From assembly GCA_031426815.1 (NCBI GenBank), contig JASJPG010000070.1, forward strand, positions 15,099-79,098: a stretch of 64,000 nucleotides of DNA, read 5' to 3'. The stretch is from PFJX01 sp031426815. Lineage in GTDB: Bacteria > Pseudomonadota > Gammaproteobacteria > Burkholderiales > Thiobacillaceae. The translations under genes and the position numbers were made by a program. Under the pieces are notes generated by a model that was not told the origin of the DNA, made no database searches, and worked only from the letters and a program-made list of their open reading frames with translations. Below, one piece after another: positions 44,494 through 55,353 of the stretch; position 1 is the stretch's first letter; each line of letters begins with the position of its first letter.

Positions 44494-44630
44494 TCGGGAT
44501 CAGGCCGTAGTGAGGCAAGTCTATTCCGCCTTCCAAACTTGAACGGGCGGCATGACCCCGCCGCGAGGGAAGCGTCGGCAAGCGGGGAATCGCGGTTCAT
44601 CGGGTCAAACCAAGCGGGCATCGCATGGCG

Positions 44631-47600
44631 CTACGCTCCTTCACGCTCGTCGCGGCGCGGTTTCTCATCGCCCATGCTGGCAGTGCCCTCGCCGAAACCC
44701 AGCACTTCCACTGAAATGAAGGAAGGCTTGAAGTTGGCCAGAGCTTGTTTGGCTTCCTGACTACTCTTCTCGGAATCCTGGGCCGAAGCACCCAGCAAAG
44801 CGGTAGCCTCTTGCGTACCCTTGGCGTCGACCAGAGCGCCGGCACCGGCCAGGCCGGACAGGCCGCCGGTATCGGCCACAGCTACCCCGGTGGAAATGCC
44901 GCCCACCTGGATGTTGTCCGCGCCCACCACCGTAATCGCCGCCACGGATAGGTTGCCGGAGGAGCGGATGCCCGCATCGCCGGCATTGATCTCGCCGTTG
45001 GGCGCGATCAGGTAACCGTCGTCGCGGGGATCGTTGCGGCTGGTGTTGAGCGTACCGATACCGCTGCCGGAAACCGAGCCTGAAATGTCGAAGAAAATCC
45101 TGCCGTTTTCCACGCGCAACTGCGGCGGCGGCGCGGCGGCGGCGGTCTTGGCGCCCTTGCCGGCATCGATATTGCCGGTGTCCGACCAGAGCAGGATATC
45201 GCCGCCGCCGAGCGTGAATACCCGCGACTGGTTGACCAGGAAGTCATCGCGCACATAGGTGCGGATATCGCCGCCGCGCACGCTGAACAGGCCCAACTCG
45301 GAATCCTCCTTGGTCAGTTTGCCGCTGCTGGCCAGGCCCACGTTTACCAATCCGCTGGGTGCGAAGATTTCCACATCGCCGCCCCGCTCGGACTTGACCT
45401 GGCTGAAGTAGAAATTGACGTCACCAGCATAGGCAATGGGGCCGCCCGCAGCATCCTTGGTCGGGAACAAAGCTGCCACCGCAGCGTAGCCGCGCTGGGC
45501 ATCCGCCGCGCTCTGCGGCGAGGCCGCCGTGTTGAAGTCCTTGCCGCCTTCCTGCAGTTCGTTGAAGAACACCCGAGTGACTCGCGCCCGGGTCGGCAGG
45601 GCCTCGAACTGCGCCTGCAAGATCTGGGCGCGCTGCGACACCTGGTCGGCATATTCGCCATCCAGATAAGACTGGATCGTCACCTTGTCCTCCGCAATCT
45701 CCGGGTCCAGTTCGGCATGCTCCGCCAACACCCTCACGGCGACATCCTTACGCGCCCGATAGCCGAATTCCGTATAGAGATCGTTCAGCGCCTCGCTACC
45801 GGTGGCCAGATACTTGTCGGCGAATGCCTGGAAATCGGGCTGACGCGGCTGCCCGTCATCCGTACCCAGACCGGCCAGAATCGCCAGGTCGGCACCCTGC
45901 GGGTCAAGGTAGGTGTTGAACGTGTTGCCAATGGACAGCAAACCTTCAGAACTGCCCAGGTCGACATCCCGACCCGCCATGACCATCAGGGCGCCCGGGC
46001 CGGCTAGCTTGATGGAATAACCATCCCTATCCTGGACAGTTCCTGAAGCGACGTCGTAGCCATCCGGCAGGCGCACATCGCGACCGGCGGAAATTTCACT
46101 GACATCGTCTGCAGCCAGGTTCTGAATCACCAAGGAAAAATCACGGACATCCTGGCCGGCGCGCACCAGGGTCTGCTTGGGAAGCACCAGTTTGGCAGTG
46201 TCGGAAGTCCCCTTCACGTCACCCGCCAGCGCATAGATGCGGACCGGCTCGCGATCGTCGCGGTGCAGCAGCGCCGGATCGTGATTCAGGTAGCTCTCAA
46301 AATTGCTCAGCGTACTGGATTGGATCTCCGTATTCGACGGATTCAGCAATCCAGGAATGGCATCGGGGTTGTAATCCGACATGACAAATACTGGGTTGAT
46401 ACCCACCGCCCCGCCTGCGGCCATGACCAACTGACCGGTCGCGCTGGGGAACATGGCGATAGCGTTTTCACCGTTCACCGCGATATCTCCGCTAGGCGCA
46501 TGCACCTGCAGGTTGGCGGGGAAGATGTTTCCACTGTTTCCAGTGTTGGACAGGCTTACCGAATTGCCCACCGACAACACATCCAGGGTCGATGCCGGGT
46601 CAATGCCATAGAAATAGAAATTGGCGACATTACCGTTACCCGCGGCGTAACCGGATGCCATGGGATCCACAACTTCGTTGACGCTGACAGCGCCCGTGGC
46701 CTGGATCAAGACCTGAGTGTCCCCCATGGCCAGACCGAGTTCCGCACTGCCCCCCGCCTTGATCTCGGCTTGCCCCTGGGCCGCATAAACCAGCCCCCCG
46801 GTCACGTCGCCGCCAGCGTGTAAAGATACGTCGCCGCCGCCCTGAAGCACCAGATTGGCAATCTCCGCCGGTAGCTTTCGGTCGCCGCTCACACGCCCTG
46901 TCGTGGGTGCGAACAGCCGCAGATTGCTGACGTTGCCGGCCGCCGCCACGGTAATGTCGCCACCGCCGAGAGTGCCAATACCTTGTTTGAATTTTTCGTA
47001 ACGCGGCCACCAGGTGATCTGCCGATTGACATACTCGACGCCATTGAGTGATTCCACCTGCCGGGAACGGTATAGCCATTCGTTGATACTGAGCGGGTTC
47101 GGCTGTCTGGCGTCGATATTCCCAAGCACTTCGATGCGCACATCGCCGCCGTTGGTTGGGTAACTGGGTTTATAGGTGTTGGTTGGAGCGGAAAAAACAT
47201 CGGTTTCGAGTTTCGGCGTTTCCATGCCGGTCGTGTAGATCACCGCGCCATCGCCGCTCAACACCAGATCGCCGCCCGCGGCAACGCGGATATCTCCGGT
47301 ACCGGTACGGATGAACTTGCCTGCGGCAAGGGTGATGCTGCCGCCGTTATCTACCACGCCGAAGGGATTCGCTGCCGCCGTATCCGCACCGGCCACCAGG
47401 TTGTAAGCACTTGACGCTCCCGGTCTAAGGATGTGCTTATCCGGGCTCCAAACTTCGCTTCCGGTCTTGCCTATCCAGAAGGCATCGTTGATAGAGCCTT
47501 TGATATCCAGATTTCCCTCAGCCCGCAGGGTAAGGACCATGGGATGGTTGCTGCGTGTATTGGTCTCGAATTTGGTATTGAGGGTGACGTTGGCTGTTGT

Positions 47601-50600
47601 GGAGCGATACAGGTTCCAGTCGTTGCTCACCTCCAGATCGCCGGCACTGCGCACCTCTACCCCCGGCGTGACCCGGAAGGCAGCGTTACCGCTCTGTCCC
47701 AGCCGCGCGGCGATGGCCGCGCTGTTGGACATGAAAGAAGTGTTTTCCGTGTCCAGCGTGTCAAAACCCAGCGTGGTGCCGCTGGATTTGCCTTTGCCGA
47801 TCTTGCTGTAGCCGCTGTACACCTTCACCGCCTCGGCCAGAATTTCCCGCGCGCCGCCAATCTGGCCATCCAGCGCGGTGATGGCCAGATCTGTGCCCGC
47901 ACCTGCTCCGGTACGCTGCGCACGCAGCCAGACACGGCCATTACCGCCCATGACCTGCCCAAGCTGATCGCCCGACACATCGATCGAAGAATCGGCCGCC
48001 GTGCTCAGATTGCCGGTTGCGCTGGACAGGATCACATTGCCGCCCCGGCCCAGGCTGCCCGCCGTGCTTTCCGTATCCGCCAGCCCCTTGGCCAGCAGCT
48101 TGGCGCCGTCATGCAGAGTGAGGTTGTTCTGTGCATAGAGGCCGATTTCGCCGCCTTTGTCACCGGAGGCGTCAAGGCTGCCGTACACGTCGATCGAGCC
48201 CGTGTCGGCGCTCAATTCAACCTGACTGGCCGTGACCGTGTCGCTTGCCGCCACCGTGATATCGCCGCTACGGAGCCGGAAAATACGCGCGCCGGTGAAA
48301 TCGGCGCCCAGCGCCGTGTTGAGCGCGGAGAAATCGTCACCGCCGCCCGCCAGGCCGGCGTCATGCAGCGCATTCGCGTCCAGGTGGAACGACGCACCCG
48401 CGCCGGTCAACTGCCCTTCGGCACGAAAAACACCCTGGCTGGCGACCACTGCAACCGTGCCCGCATCCGCAGCCAGGGCCGACACGTCGATCTTGCTGCC
48501 GGTCTCCATGATCACATCGCCGGCCAGGGATTCCAGTCGGACCCTGCCGGCCGGCAGGGCGACGGCCTCGTCGTAGATGGCTACCACCTTGCCCATGGCG
48601 AGCACTTCACTCTGGTCCAGCAGTTTCACGTCGCCGGTAGTGGCCTTGAAGCGCACCGTACCCACCGGCGCCTCCACCACGCCACCGTGTTCGATGCCGG
48701 TGCCGATGAAGGACAGGCTGGCGAGGATGCCGGCGGCAGGTTCGGAGTAGCCCGCCGGCTTAGCCAGCAGAGAGGTTTTCAGGACATCGCCCGCCTGGAA
48801 GACGTACTCAGCACTATCGCTCGCGGCGATACGCGGGCTGGCCAAGGCCAGCCCGCCGTCCACCGTAAGTCTGCCATCACCTTGCGCGAGCAAGTCATGG
48901 CTGGCACGGACGTAAGTCTGGCCATAGCCTGCGACCCGGAAATCGCCGTCGCCCAGTTTCAGCGTCTCCGCTTCCAGGGTCAGCGTGCCGGCACCCGGCG
49001 TCAGCGTGCTGCCATCGGCCAACACCGGCTTCGAGAAGGTCGCACCGGACAGGTTGTTCAGTTCAAGAACGCTGGCCTGCAGGATGGCGTCGCCGCCATA
49101 GCCGCTGATACCGGCCGCCTCCAGGCGCAATTGCGGCGCCGTCTGGGCAGGATTGGCCAGACGCAATTCGGCCTGCATCGCGCGCATATCGACATCGCCA
49201 TGGATATCCAACGTGCTGTAACTGCGCAGCGCCAGATCGCTCACGCTGGCGAGCAGCGCTTTCAGAGCGGCGTTGTCCAATTGCAGGCCGGGCACGCCGG
49301 CAGACACAGCGCCGAAATTGATGCGGCCAGCGCCGATGCTCAACTGGCCGCCGCTCGATATCGCCGGTTTGGCGGCCACCAGGTTCTCCCGGGTGGCGTC
49401 GAGGATGACGGCGTGGCCGCCGATCATGGCATCCGCTGCCGCAATCAGGTCGCCGCGATTCCGGTCAGTGTTCTGGCGCACCACCTCCAGGCCCCCGGCA
49501 TTGGCCACCGCCAGCAAGGCGCCGTTGCCGTCGACGCTGTTCAAGTCGGCCAGGTCCACCTTGCGGTCGTTGTTCAGATCGCCGATGGCGTAGGGGAGCA
49601 GTTCGCTCCGATTGGCCTGCCTGAGACTGCCGTCCGAGTTCTTGTAGTCGAAGCCATCGCCCAGCGCGTGTATCGCCACGTCGTCCAGGTTCAGCAAGCC
49701 ATCGAAATTCAGGTCGTCGTTGAGCAGCAGGCCGTCGGCATCGTTCACCTGACCGTCCATGTCGACATCCAGAATCGACTGAGCGGCATAGCCTATCGTC
49801 AGTCGTCTGGTCTCGCTGGCCGCCACACCGCTGCTGGCGATGGCGGAACCGCTTGCCAGGGTGACCGTCTTCTGCGCTGCCAACAACACTTCGGGGCCGG
49901 ACAAAGGTTGCGACGCATCATTGGCAAGCAACACCTCCTCGGCGCCGACCCGCATCCAGGTACCCAGGCCATTCTGCGAACGAATGCCACCCAGCAGCAG
50001 ACTCTCGGCACCCAATCCGTTGAGCATATCGACTCCCAGCGTCAGGTAGCCATCCAGCGGCGCCGCGCCAGCCGCGACCACCGCCATTCTGGGCGCCGCG
50101 ATGTCCACCATGGCACCGCGAAAGCCCGCGTCATGGCTGGCCGTCAAGGTGCCGTCGAACGTTAGCGAAGTGGCTGCCTCGATGCTGACCCGGCCGGCAT
50201 CGCCGGGAACCTGGCCGCCGCTGTCCCGGAAATAGTCCGAGGCCAGGGTGGAGCGGTATTCGGAACGCTGCCTCACCAGGCTGGCCGGCTCCACCCGGAA
50301 ACCGCCACGGCGGCCGAGTTCGGCAAGTTGACCGTTTGCCTGCATCACGGCAGTCTGCCCTGCAACCACCGCCGCGCCGTCGACGAGCACGGCGTTCTGG
50401 CTCGCCACCATATCCTGGTAACCGGCAACGGCAGTTACCGTGAATGCGCCGGGCAGCGAGGCGTAACGGGCGGGCAGCAAGGTGTAGTAGCCATCCGTGA
50501 GAGCAGGCACACCGCTGAGGTAGACGGCCTGCCCCGCCAGCGGCTGGCTGGACCCGTCAAGATACTGGTAATCGACAGGGGCGAAGGCATTGCTGTAGCC

Positions 50601-53600
50601 CGGCAGGATTGCGTAGGTAGCGGGGGAATTTTTCGCATCCAGCACGTCTTTGGAGCCGCCCAGGCCAGGGATCCATTCCTGCGCCAGCAGATCGCCGCCG
50701 CCGCTGACATCCAGCGTTGCGCCTTGCTCCACTTTGACATCCGGCGCTGATAGCACCACTGCCTTCTCGGGCGCGTCCAGTTCGCGGCTGGCGCCGCCGA
50801 CGCTGTAAACCCATTTCTTGCCGGTCAACACGGTGCTACCCAGGGGAATGATCTGGCCATCGGCGGATACGCTGGTCAGGCTGCCGGGCTGCAGAGTGAG
50901 TTTGTCGTTCGCGGCCAGAAGAATCTGGCCGAAGGGGGACTTGAGTACGCCACCCTGCTCAATCTCGTCAGCCTGCACCACCAGCGTGCCGGCTGCGGAC
51001 AGAACCGGCGTCGGCGCACCGTTGCCGGCGAATACCACCTTGCCGCCCGCACCCTGAACATCGATCTCGTAATCGGTCAGAGTGGCGGGAAAGATCTGGC
51101 GGGCGGTGAAGGTCAGGTTGCCGGTCGCGCCCAGTTTGCCCATCGGGTAGAGCCCCGAAGAAATGACGCCGACAGCGCGAATATCCCCGGCACTGGTGAA
51201 GCCGGCGGCATTGAAGCCTTGCAGGCTCAAATAGCCGTTCAGGTCGATGTGCTGGGCGGAAACGTCAAGTACACCGCTGCCACCGAGAATGGGCTGGAGT
51301 GTCTGGCGCTGCGTGTAAGTCGTGGTATTGCCCAGGCCGACATATGCAGCGTCCAGGCTTACCAGGCCGCCATTCGCCGCGATCACCGGCGCGTTGAGGA
51401 TGAGGCTGCGATTCAGCGCCAGGCCCACGTCGCCCTGGAAGGCGACGGCGTGTTCGGCATTCAGTGTCAGCGAGGCAAAACCCGCAGCCTCGACCCGTTC
51501 GGCGTCCAGCCAGGCCCGTCCGGGAGCCGCCGCGTCGATCGAATCGCCCGCCGCCAGATTGTCCGCGAGACCGGCGAAACCGTTGCCCACCACGATCTTC
51601 CACTCCCGCTCGGGATCGATGCTGGGGTTGGTGCCGGGGTAAGGCGGATTGATACTTCCTCCAAGTATTTCCGCCCGATCCAGCGTCACACTCAGGCTAC
51701 CGCCGATGCTGCCGGGCGCGTCGGCGGCCAGGGTCGCATCCAGAATCGCCCCTTCCCGCGCATCGACCGCAATCTTGCCGCCCGCGCCAGCCAGGGTCTG
51801 GCGTTGATAGGTAAAGCCCTTGGCCTGGGGTACGGCGACATCGAATTCGGCGGCAGCGCCGGAAACATCGATGCGGGCACCCGACTGGGCCACCACATAG
51901 CCTTTTTTTGCCGCCAGGCTGATCTTGCCTGCGTCGAGCACCTTGCCGCGCAACAGGCCGTCGTTACTTGGCGTGTAAACAACCGCACCGGTTGCCAGCA
52001 ATTCCGCGGTATGGCCGATCCAGATCGCTTGCGCGGCATCGTAGCCGATCGAGTCGGCGCCGGGATCGCCCTTCATGGTCAAGCGGATTTCGCCGGCCGG
52101 CGCGGCAAGGTGGCCATCCACCCGCAACTGGTGCTGCGTGGCAGAGAGGTCCAGGATGCCGCCCGCTTCCAGGTCGATGCTTGCGCCCTCGCCCACGCTC
52201 AGCCAGCCGACCGGGCTGCCGTCGGCCAGGATTGCCTCCGAAGCGGTAGCCGCCAGGCTGACGTTCACCGCCTTGCGCTGTGCATCCGGTACGGTTTCGA
52301 CATGGGAGAAGTCGCGCAGATCGGCCCCGCTGACCTGACTGGCATGCTCTGCTTCGAGGACGATCTGGGCCTGGCTGGGCCGTATCTGCGTGTTTTCGCT
52401 GACCACCACGCTGTTCACCCCTTCCAGGATGTATTCGCCGAAGCCATTGCCGGCGAATACATCCGGGGAGAGCAACAGTTCACCGGCTACGCCGCGGGCC
52501 TCCGGGCCGATGGTCAGTGCCGCGGCCTTGAGCGTCAGCTTGCCGCCCTGGCCGTAACCGCCCCAGGCGCGCACTTCGCCGCCCAGCTCCGGCACAGACC
52601 CAGCCGCTGCAAGGCTGATGCCGCCGCCCTTGCCGACTTTCAGCTTGCCGGCGCTATTGAGCCAAGCGCCGGCGTCGGCGTTCATAACACTGCCGCTGGC
52701 AAGCACCAGTTCCGAGACCGACGTGATGCCGATGCTGCCGCCACTGGTGACAATGGGGAAGATCGGATCTGAGGCCGGCAGTGCATCGTTGGTCCACAGG
52801 CCAGCAACCGAAAGCGATACACCCTCGCCCACCCGCACGCCGGTATCCGCAAGATCATCGGTCGTGCGCGTCAATTGACTGGTCAGATTGATCGCGCCAC
52901 CGGGTGTAGCGATATCGGCGTTCACTGCCACCTTGCCGCCCGACAGAATCAGCGAGCCATAGGCGGGAAGATCAAGGCGACCGTCCTGCGCGACGGTAAT
53001 CTGGCCATTGCTGTAAACCGCCACATGGCCGACGCCGCTGCGGTTCAACATGCCGGTGGACAACACAAAGCCCTGCCATTGCGCGGCAGAAAGCGAGGCG
53101 TTCGCATCGAAATCCGAGGCGAGCGCGGTATAGGTATCGCTCAGCAGAACACTCGGCGTCTTGAAGTCTTTATCGACGCCACCGGTGGCGTTGCCGATCA
53201 GCAGCCTGGCCGCTGCCGGCAATTGGTCGTACTGGGACAGTGCACCGTCGCTGTTCGGTTTCTGCCGCTGGTAGGGACCGACGATGGTTTGCGCGACCAG
53301 TTCACCCTCCAGAGCATAGGCATTCGCTTGCATGGCGAGACTGCCGGCGGCCTGACCATGCACGTAGCCCTGGTGATAGAGCCAAGTCGAAGGCAGGGTG
53401 ATGTAGCGGGTCACCCCCCACTTCGGATCGGCGACGGCGTAAAGATCGGCAATACCGTCATAAATCCGGTCCGAAGGCGCGTTACCGATATCGAATGACT
53501 GTCCCGCCGAGCTCAGCTTGCTGGTATAGCCGAAGCCATCCCGGTAATTGAGCGAGCCACCGGAGATGTCGATTGCAGCGCCCGGGCGCTGGACGATGTC

Positions 53601-55226
53601 GCCCTCCGCGCGCAGGGTCGCCGTGCCGCCGACAGACAGCTTTTCGCCGATGCCGCGGCCGATCAGGTCGACATAGCCGGAAACATCCGCCAACGTGCTG
53701 TCCGGCAAATCGCGGACATCCACCCAGACCTTCTTGCCGCGGATGTAGCCATTCTTGTTGAGCACGCTGTCGCGCATCTCCGTTCCGCGCAATTCCACCT
53801 CGATGAAGTTGCGCGCCATCTCGATGTCCACGTCTTCCAGGCCGGACACGTCGATGCGGCTACTGTTCGCCAAATAAATGCGATGACCGTTGTCGCTGCC
53901 ATCGCCACCGGTGAATAACGTGCCGTCGGCCTGGGCCGAGAGGCTGACGTGGCCGCCCGGGACCACGATCTGCGCACCTTCGTCCAGCACGATCCGGCTG
54001 CCCAACACCTCCACGGTAGAGGCATTGAAGGTCTGGCCGTCGGCGATGGTCTGCTGGTTGGTCAGTTCCGGCAGAACTTCGGTCGTGCTGTTCTTGCCCA
54101 GCACGACTTCGCCCGTGTTCTGGGCGGAGATGAATTGCCTCTCGCCCGTACCTATGCTCGTGTCGTAGAGCAACTTCTCTCGCGCCAGCAGGCGAACGGA
54201 GCCCTTGTGGGTCACCGAGGTGGTGGCGCTCACCCGGCCCATCTGGTTCACCGCCAGCGCAACCAGCGTCGCGTTGCCGCGCTCTGCGATGATCTTGCCG
54301 ACGCTGTCGTTGATCGCCTGTCCGGAGAGTTTCACATCGTTGTCGTTGGCGTCCTTGCCTTCGAACGGATCCACCTCCACCAGCATGCCCGCCAGGCCTT
54401 TATAGGGCGAACTGCTCGACTGGGTCTTGGCATCGGGCGGCGCGGAAAGATAAACCTTGCCGCCTGCAGCCAGCACAACTTGCCCTTCCCGGGTATGGAT
54501 TTCGCCCTGATTGATCACCTTCGGCGCGAACAGCATGATCGCTCCGCCCAGCGCAGCCTCCAGCTTGGCGTCCGGCTCCACCATGATCAGGCTGTTGGCG
54601 AATCCTTCAGCCGTGCCGGTCCACTTGAAAGCGGGATCGACGATGCCCCCTTCCTTGGTCAGGCTGAACAAACCGTTCGGGTGATTGAATACGGCATCGT
54701 CCAGGCTCAGCGTCGACGCCACCAGCCCGCCGACGTTAACCTGCGCGCCGTTGGCAAACAGGATGCCGTTCTGGTTGAGCAGGTAAAGCTGGCCGTTGGA
54801 CTTGAGTGTGTCTTTGATGACGCTGGCATCGGCCTGCCAGATGCGGTTCAGGGTGGCCGAATCTGCACCCGGCTGCTTGAACTCCATGCTGTAGCCCCGG
54901 CCGATGTTGAAGCTCTGCCAGTTCAGGATGGCCTTGTTGGTGGTCTGCGTCACCACCCCCTGATTACCGTTGATGGCATAACTGGCCGCGCCGCTGGTGA
55001 CGAAGGCGGTGGGGTTGATGTTGACGCCGCAGGGACCGCCGCTACAAGCCACCGGCAACTCGGCCAAAGCCGGGAAGGCCAACGTCAGAGCCGCCGCCGC
55101 AATTGCGGATCGGCAACCTTTTGCCGATTTATTGCCGTCCTTACCCTGTGAACGAGCCGCCTCATGTGTCGGCACATATATGCCCAATTTCTTGTTGAAA
55201 ACCAGTCGAAACAGGTTGGCATTCAT
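44631..55226 (-). CDS. giant TpsA exoprotein (filamentous-haemagglutinin type)
   Basis: A 3531-residue secreted protein. An extended signal peptide region (MNANLFRLVFNKKLGIYVPT, then SAIAAAALTLAFPALA) precedes the TPS domain (residues about 60-330) with NINPTAFVTSGAASYAINGN, LNWQSFNIGRG and LLNQNGILFANGAQVNVGGL, the hallmark of two-partner secretion. Long beta-helical repeats of the GGDITVAAAGNV/SGGDVRIEVLGN type follow to near the end. Residues about 1820-1900 contain calcium-loop, dockerin-like segments (DVDMDGQVNDADG, DLNFDGLLNLDD, DLNNDRKVDLADLN). No C-terminal PEP-CTERM signal. The matching TpsB transporter is encoded directly upstream at 55354-56979, and two GT41 glycosyltransferases directly downstream. 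Confidence 0.93.
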   Translation of the reverse strand: MNANLFRLVFNKKLGIYVPTHEAARSQGKDGNKSAKGCRSAIAAAALTLAFPALAELPVACSGGPCGVNINPTAFVTSGAASYAINGNQGVVTQTTNKAILNWQSFNIGRGYSMEFKQPGADSATLNRIWQADASVIKDTLKSNGQLYLLNQNGILFANGAQVNVGGLVASTLSLDDAVFNHPNGLFSLTKEGGIVDPAFKWTGTAEGFANSLIMVEPDAKLEAALGGAIMLFAPKVINQGEIHTREGQVVLAAGGKVYLSAPPDAKTQSSSSPYKGLAGMLVEVDPFEGKDANDNDVKLSGQAINDSVGKIIAERGNATLVALAVNQMGRVSATTSVTHKGSVRLLAREKLLYDTSIGTGERQFISAQNTGEVVLGKNSTTEVLPELTNQQTIADGQTFNASTVEVLGSRIVLDEGAQIVVPGGHVSLSAQADGTLFTGGDGSDNGHRIYLANSSRIDVSGLEDVDIEMARNFIEVELRGTEMRDSVLNKNGYIRGKKVWVDVRDLPDSTLADVSGYVDLIGRGIGEKLSVGGTATLRAEGDIVQRPGAAIDISGGSLNYRDGFGYTSKLSSAGQSFDIGNAPSDRIYDGIADLYAVADPKWGVTRYITLPSTWLYHQGYVHGQAAGSLAMQANAYALEGELVAQTIVGPYQRQKPNSDGALSQYDQLPAAARLLIGNATGGVDKDFKTPSVLLSDTYTALASDFDANASLSAAQWQGFVLSTGMLNRSGVGHVAVYSNGQITVAQDGRLDLPAYGSLILSGGKVAVNADIATPGGAINLTSQLTRTTDDLADTGVRVGEGVSLSVAGLWTNDALPASDPIFPIVTSGGSIGITSVSELVLASGSVMNADAGAWLNSAGKLKVGKGGGISLAAAGSVPELGGEVRAWGGYGQGGKLTLKAAALTIGPEARGVAGELLLSPDVFAGNGFGEYILEGVNSVVVSENTQIRPSQAQIVLEAEHASQVSGADLRDFSHVETVPDAQRKAVNVSLAATASEAILADGSPVGWLSVGEGASIDLEAGGILDLSATQHQLRVDGHLAAPAGEIRLTMKGDPGADSIGYDAAQAIWIGHTAELLATGAVVYTPSNDGLLRGKVLDAGKISLAAKKGYVVAQSGARIDVSGAAAEFDVAVPQAKGFTYQRQTLAGAGGKIAVDAREGAILDATLAADAPGSIGGSLSVTLDRAEILGGSINPPYPGTNPSIDPEREWKIVVGNGFAGLADNLAAGDSIDAAAPGRAWLDAERVEAAGFASLTLNAEHAVAFQGDVGLALNRSLILNAPVIAANGGLVSLDAAYVGLGNTTTYTQRQTLQPILGGSGVLDVSAQHIDLNGYLSLQGFNAAGFTSAGDIRAVGVISSGLYPMGKLGATGNLTFTARQIFPATLTDYEIDVQGAGGKVVFAGNGAPTPVLSAAGTLVVQADEIEQGGVLKSPFGQILLAANDKLTLQPGSLTSVSADGQIIPLGSTVLTGKKWVYSVGGASRELDAPEKAVVLSAPDVKVEQGATLDVSGGGDLLAQEWIPGLGGSKDVLDAKNSPATYAILPGYSNAFAPVDYQYLDGSSQPLAGQAVYLSGVPALTDGYYTLLPARYASLPGAFTVTAVAGYQDMVASQNAVLVDGAAVVAGQTAVMQANGQLAELGRRGGFRVEPASLVRQRSEYRSTLASDYFRDSGGQVPGDAGRVSIEAATSLTFDGTLTASHDAGFRGAMVDIAAPRMAVVAAGAAPLDGYLTLGVDMLNGLGAESLLLGGIRSQNGLGTWMRVGAEEVLLANDASQPLSGPEVLLAAQKTVTLASGSAIASSGVAASETRRLTIGYAAQSILDVDMDGQVNDADGLLLNDDLNFDGLLNLDDVAIHALGDGFDYKNSDGSLRQANRSELLPYAIGDLNNDRKVDLADLNSVDGNGALLAVANAGGLEVVRQNTDRNRGDLIAAADAMIGGHAVILDATRENLVAAKPAISSGGQLSIGAGRINFGAVSAGVPGLQLDNAALKALLASVSDLALRSYSTLDIHGDVDMRAMQAELRLANPAQTAPQLRLEAAGISGYGGDAILQASVLELNNLSGATFSKPVLADGSTLTPGAGTLTLEAETLKLGDGDFRVAGYGQTYVRASHDLLAQGDGRLTVDGGLALASPRIAASDSAEYVFQAGDVLKTSLLAKPAGYSEPAAGILASLSFIGTGIEHGGVVEAPVGTVRFKATTGDVKLLDQSEVLAMGKVVAIYDEAVALPAGRVRLESLAGDVIMETGSKIDVSALAADAGTVAVVASQGVFRAEGQLTGAGASFHLDANALHDAGLAGGGDDFSALNTALGADFTGARIFRLRSGDITVAASDTVTASQVELSADTGSIDVYGSLDASGDKGGEIGLYAQNNLTLHDGAKLLAKGLADTESTAGSLGRGGNVILSSATGNLSTAADSSIDVSGDQLGQVMGGNGRVWLRAQRTGAGAGTDLAITALDGQIGGAREILAEAVKVYSGYSKIGKGKSSGTTLGFDTLDTENTSFMSNSAAIAARLGQSGNAAFRVTPGVEVRSAGDLEVSNDWNLYRSTTANVTLNTKFETNTRSNHPMVLTLRAEGNLDIKGSINDAFWIGKTGSEVWSPDKHILRPGASSAYNLVAGADTAAANPFGVVDNGGSITLAAGKFIRTGTGDIRVAAGGDLVLSGDGAVIYTTGMETPKLETDVFSAPTNTYKPSYPTNGGDVRIEVLGNIDARQPNPLSINEWLYRSRQVESLNGVEYVNRQITWWPRYEKFKQGIGTLGGGDITVAAAGNVSNLRLFAPTTGRVSGDRKLPAEIANLVLQGGGDVSLHAGGDVTGGLVYAAQGQAEIKAGGSAELGLAMGDTQVLIQATGAVSVNEVVDPMASGYAAGNGNVANFYFYGIDPASTLDVLSVGNSVSLSNTGNSGNIFPANLQVHAPSGDIAVNGENAIAMFPSATGQLVMAAGGAVGINPVFVMSDYNPDAIPGLLNPSNTEIQSSTLSNFESYLNHDPALLHRDDREPVRIYALAGDVKGTSDTAKLVLPKQTLVRAGQDVRDFSLVIQNLAADDVSEISAGRDVRLPDGYDVASGTVQDRDGYSIKLAGPGALMVMAGRDVDLGSSEGLLSIGNTFNTYLDPQGADLAILAGLGTDDGQPRQPDFQAFADKYLATGSEALNDLYTEFGYRARKDVAVRVLAEHAELDPEIAEDKVTIQSYLDGEYADQVSQRAQILQAQFEALPTRARVTRVFFNELQEGGKDFNTAASPQSAADAQRGYAAVAALFPTKDAAGGPIAYAGDVNFYFSQVKSERGGDVEIFAPSGLVNVGLASSGKLTKEDSELGLFSVRGGDIRTYVRDDFLVNQSRVFTLGGGDILLWSDTGNIDAGKGAKTAAAAPPPQLRVENGRIFFDISGSVSGSGIGTLNTSRNDPRDDGYLIAPNGEINAGDAGIRSSGNLSVAAITVVGADNIQVGGISTGVAVADTGGLSGLAGAGALVDAKGTQEATALLGASAQDSEKSSQEAKQALANFKPSFISVEVLGFGEGTASMGDEKPRRDEREGA

Positions 55227-55285
55227 GATCTAGTCTCTTTTATTCACGTAAACACCCAACCCGTAACCGACCGGCGCAACGCAGC

Positions 55286-55345
55286 CGTAGGTCGGCAATC
55301 CCTTGCCGACGATCCACATCGCGGCGGGGGTTCGCCGCCTACGTT
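55286..55345. repeat. dispersed repeat, modules A and B
   Basis: CGTAGGTCGGCAATCCCTTG, CCGACGATCC, then a GCGGCGGGGGTTCGCCGC hairpin. It lies between tpsB and tpsA, so it is inside the transport operon and may attenuate the downstream gene. Confidence 0.85.
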
Positions 55346-55353
55346 GGCCAGGG

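Noticed and set aside
47433..50165. A 910-codon plus-strand frame opposite TpsA
   Set aside because: It lies wholly inside a coherent 3531-codon gene with clear TPS features and matches no family.
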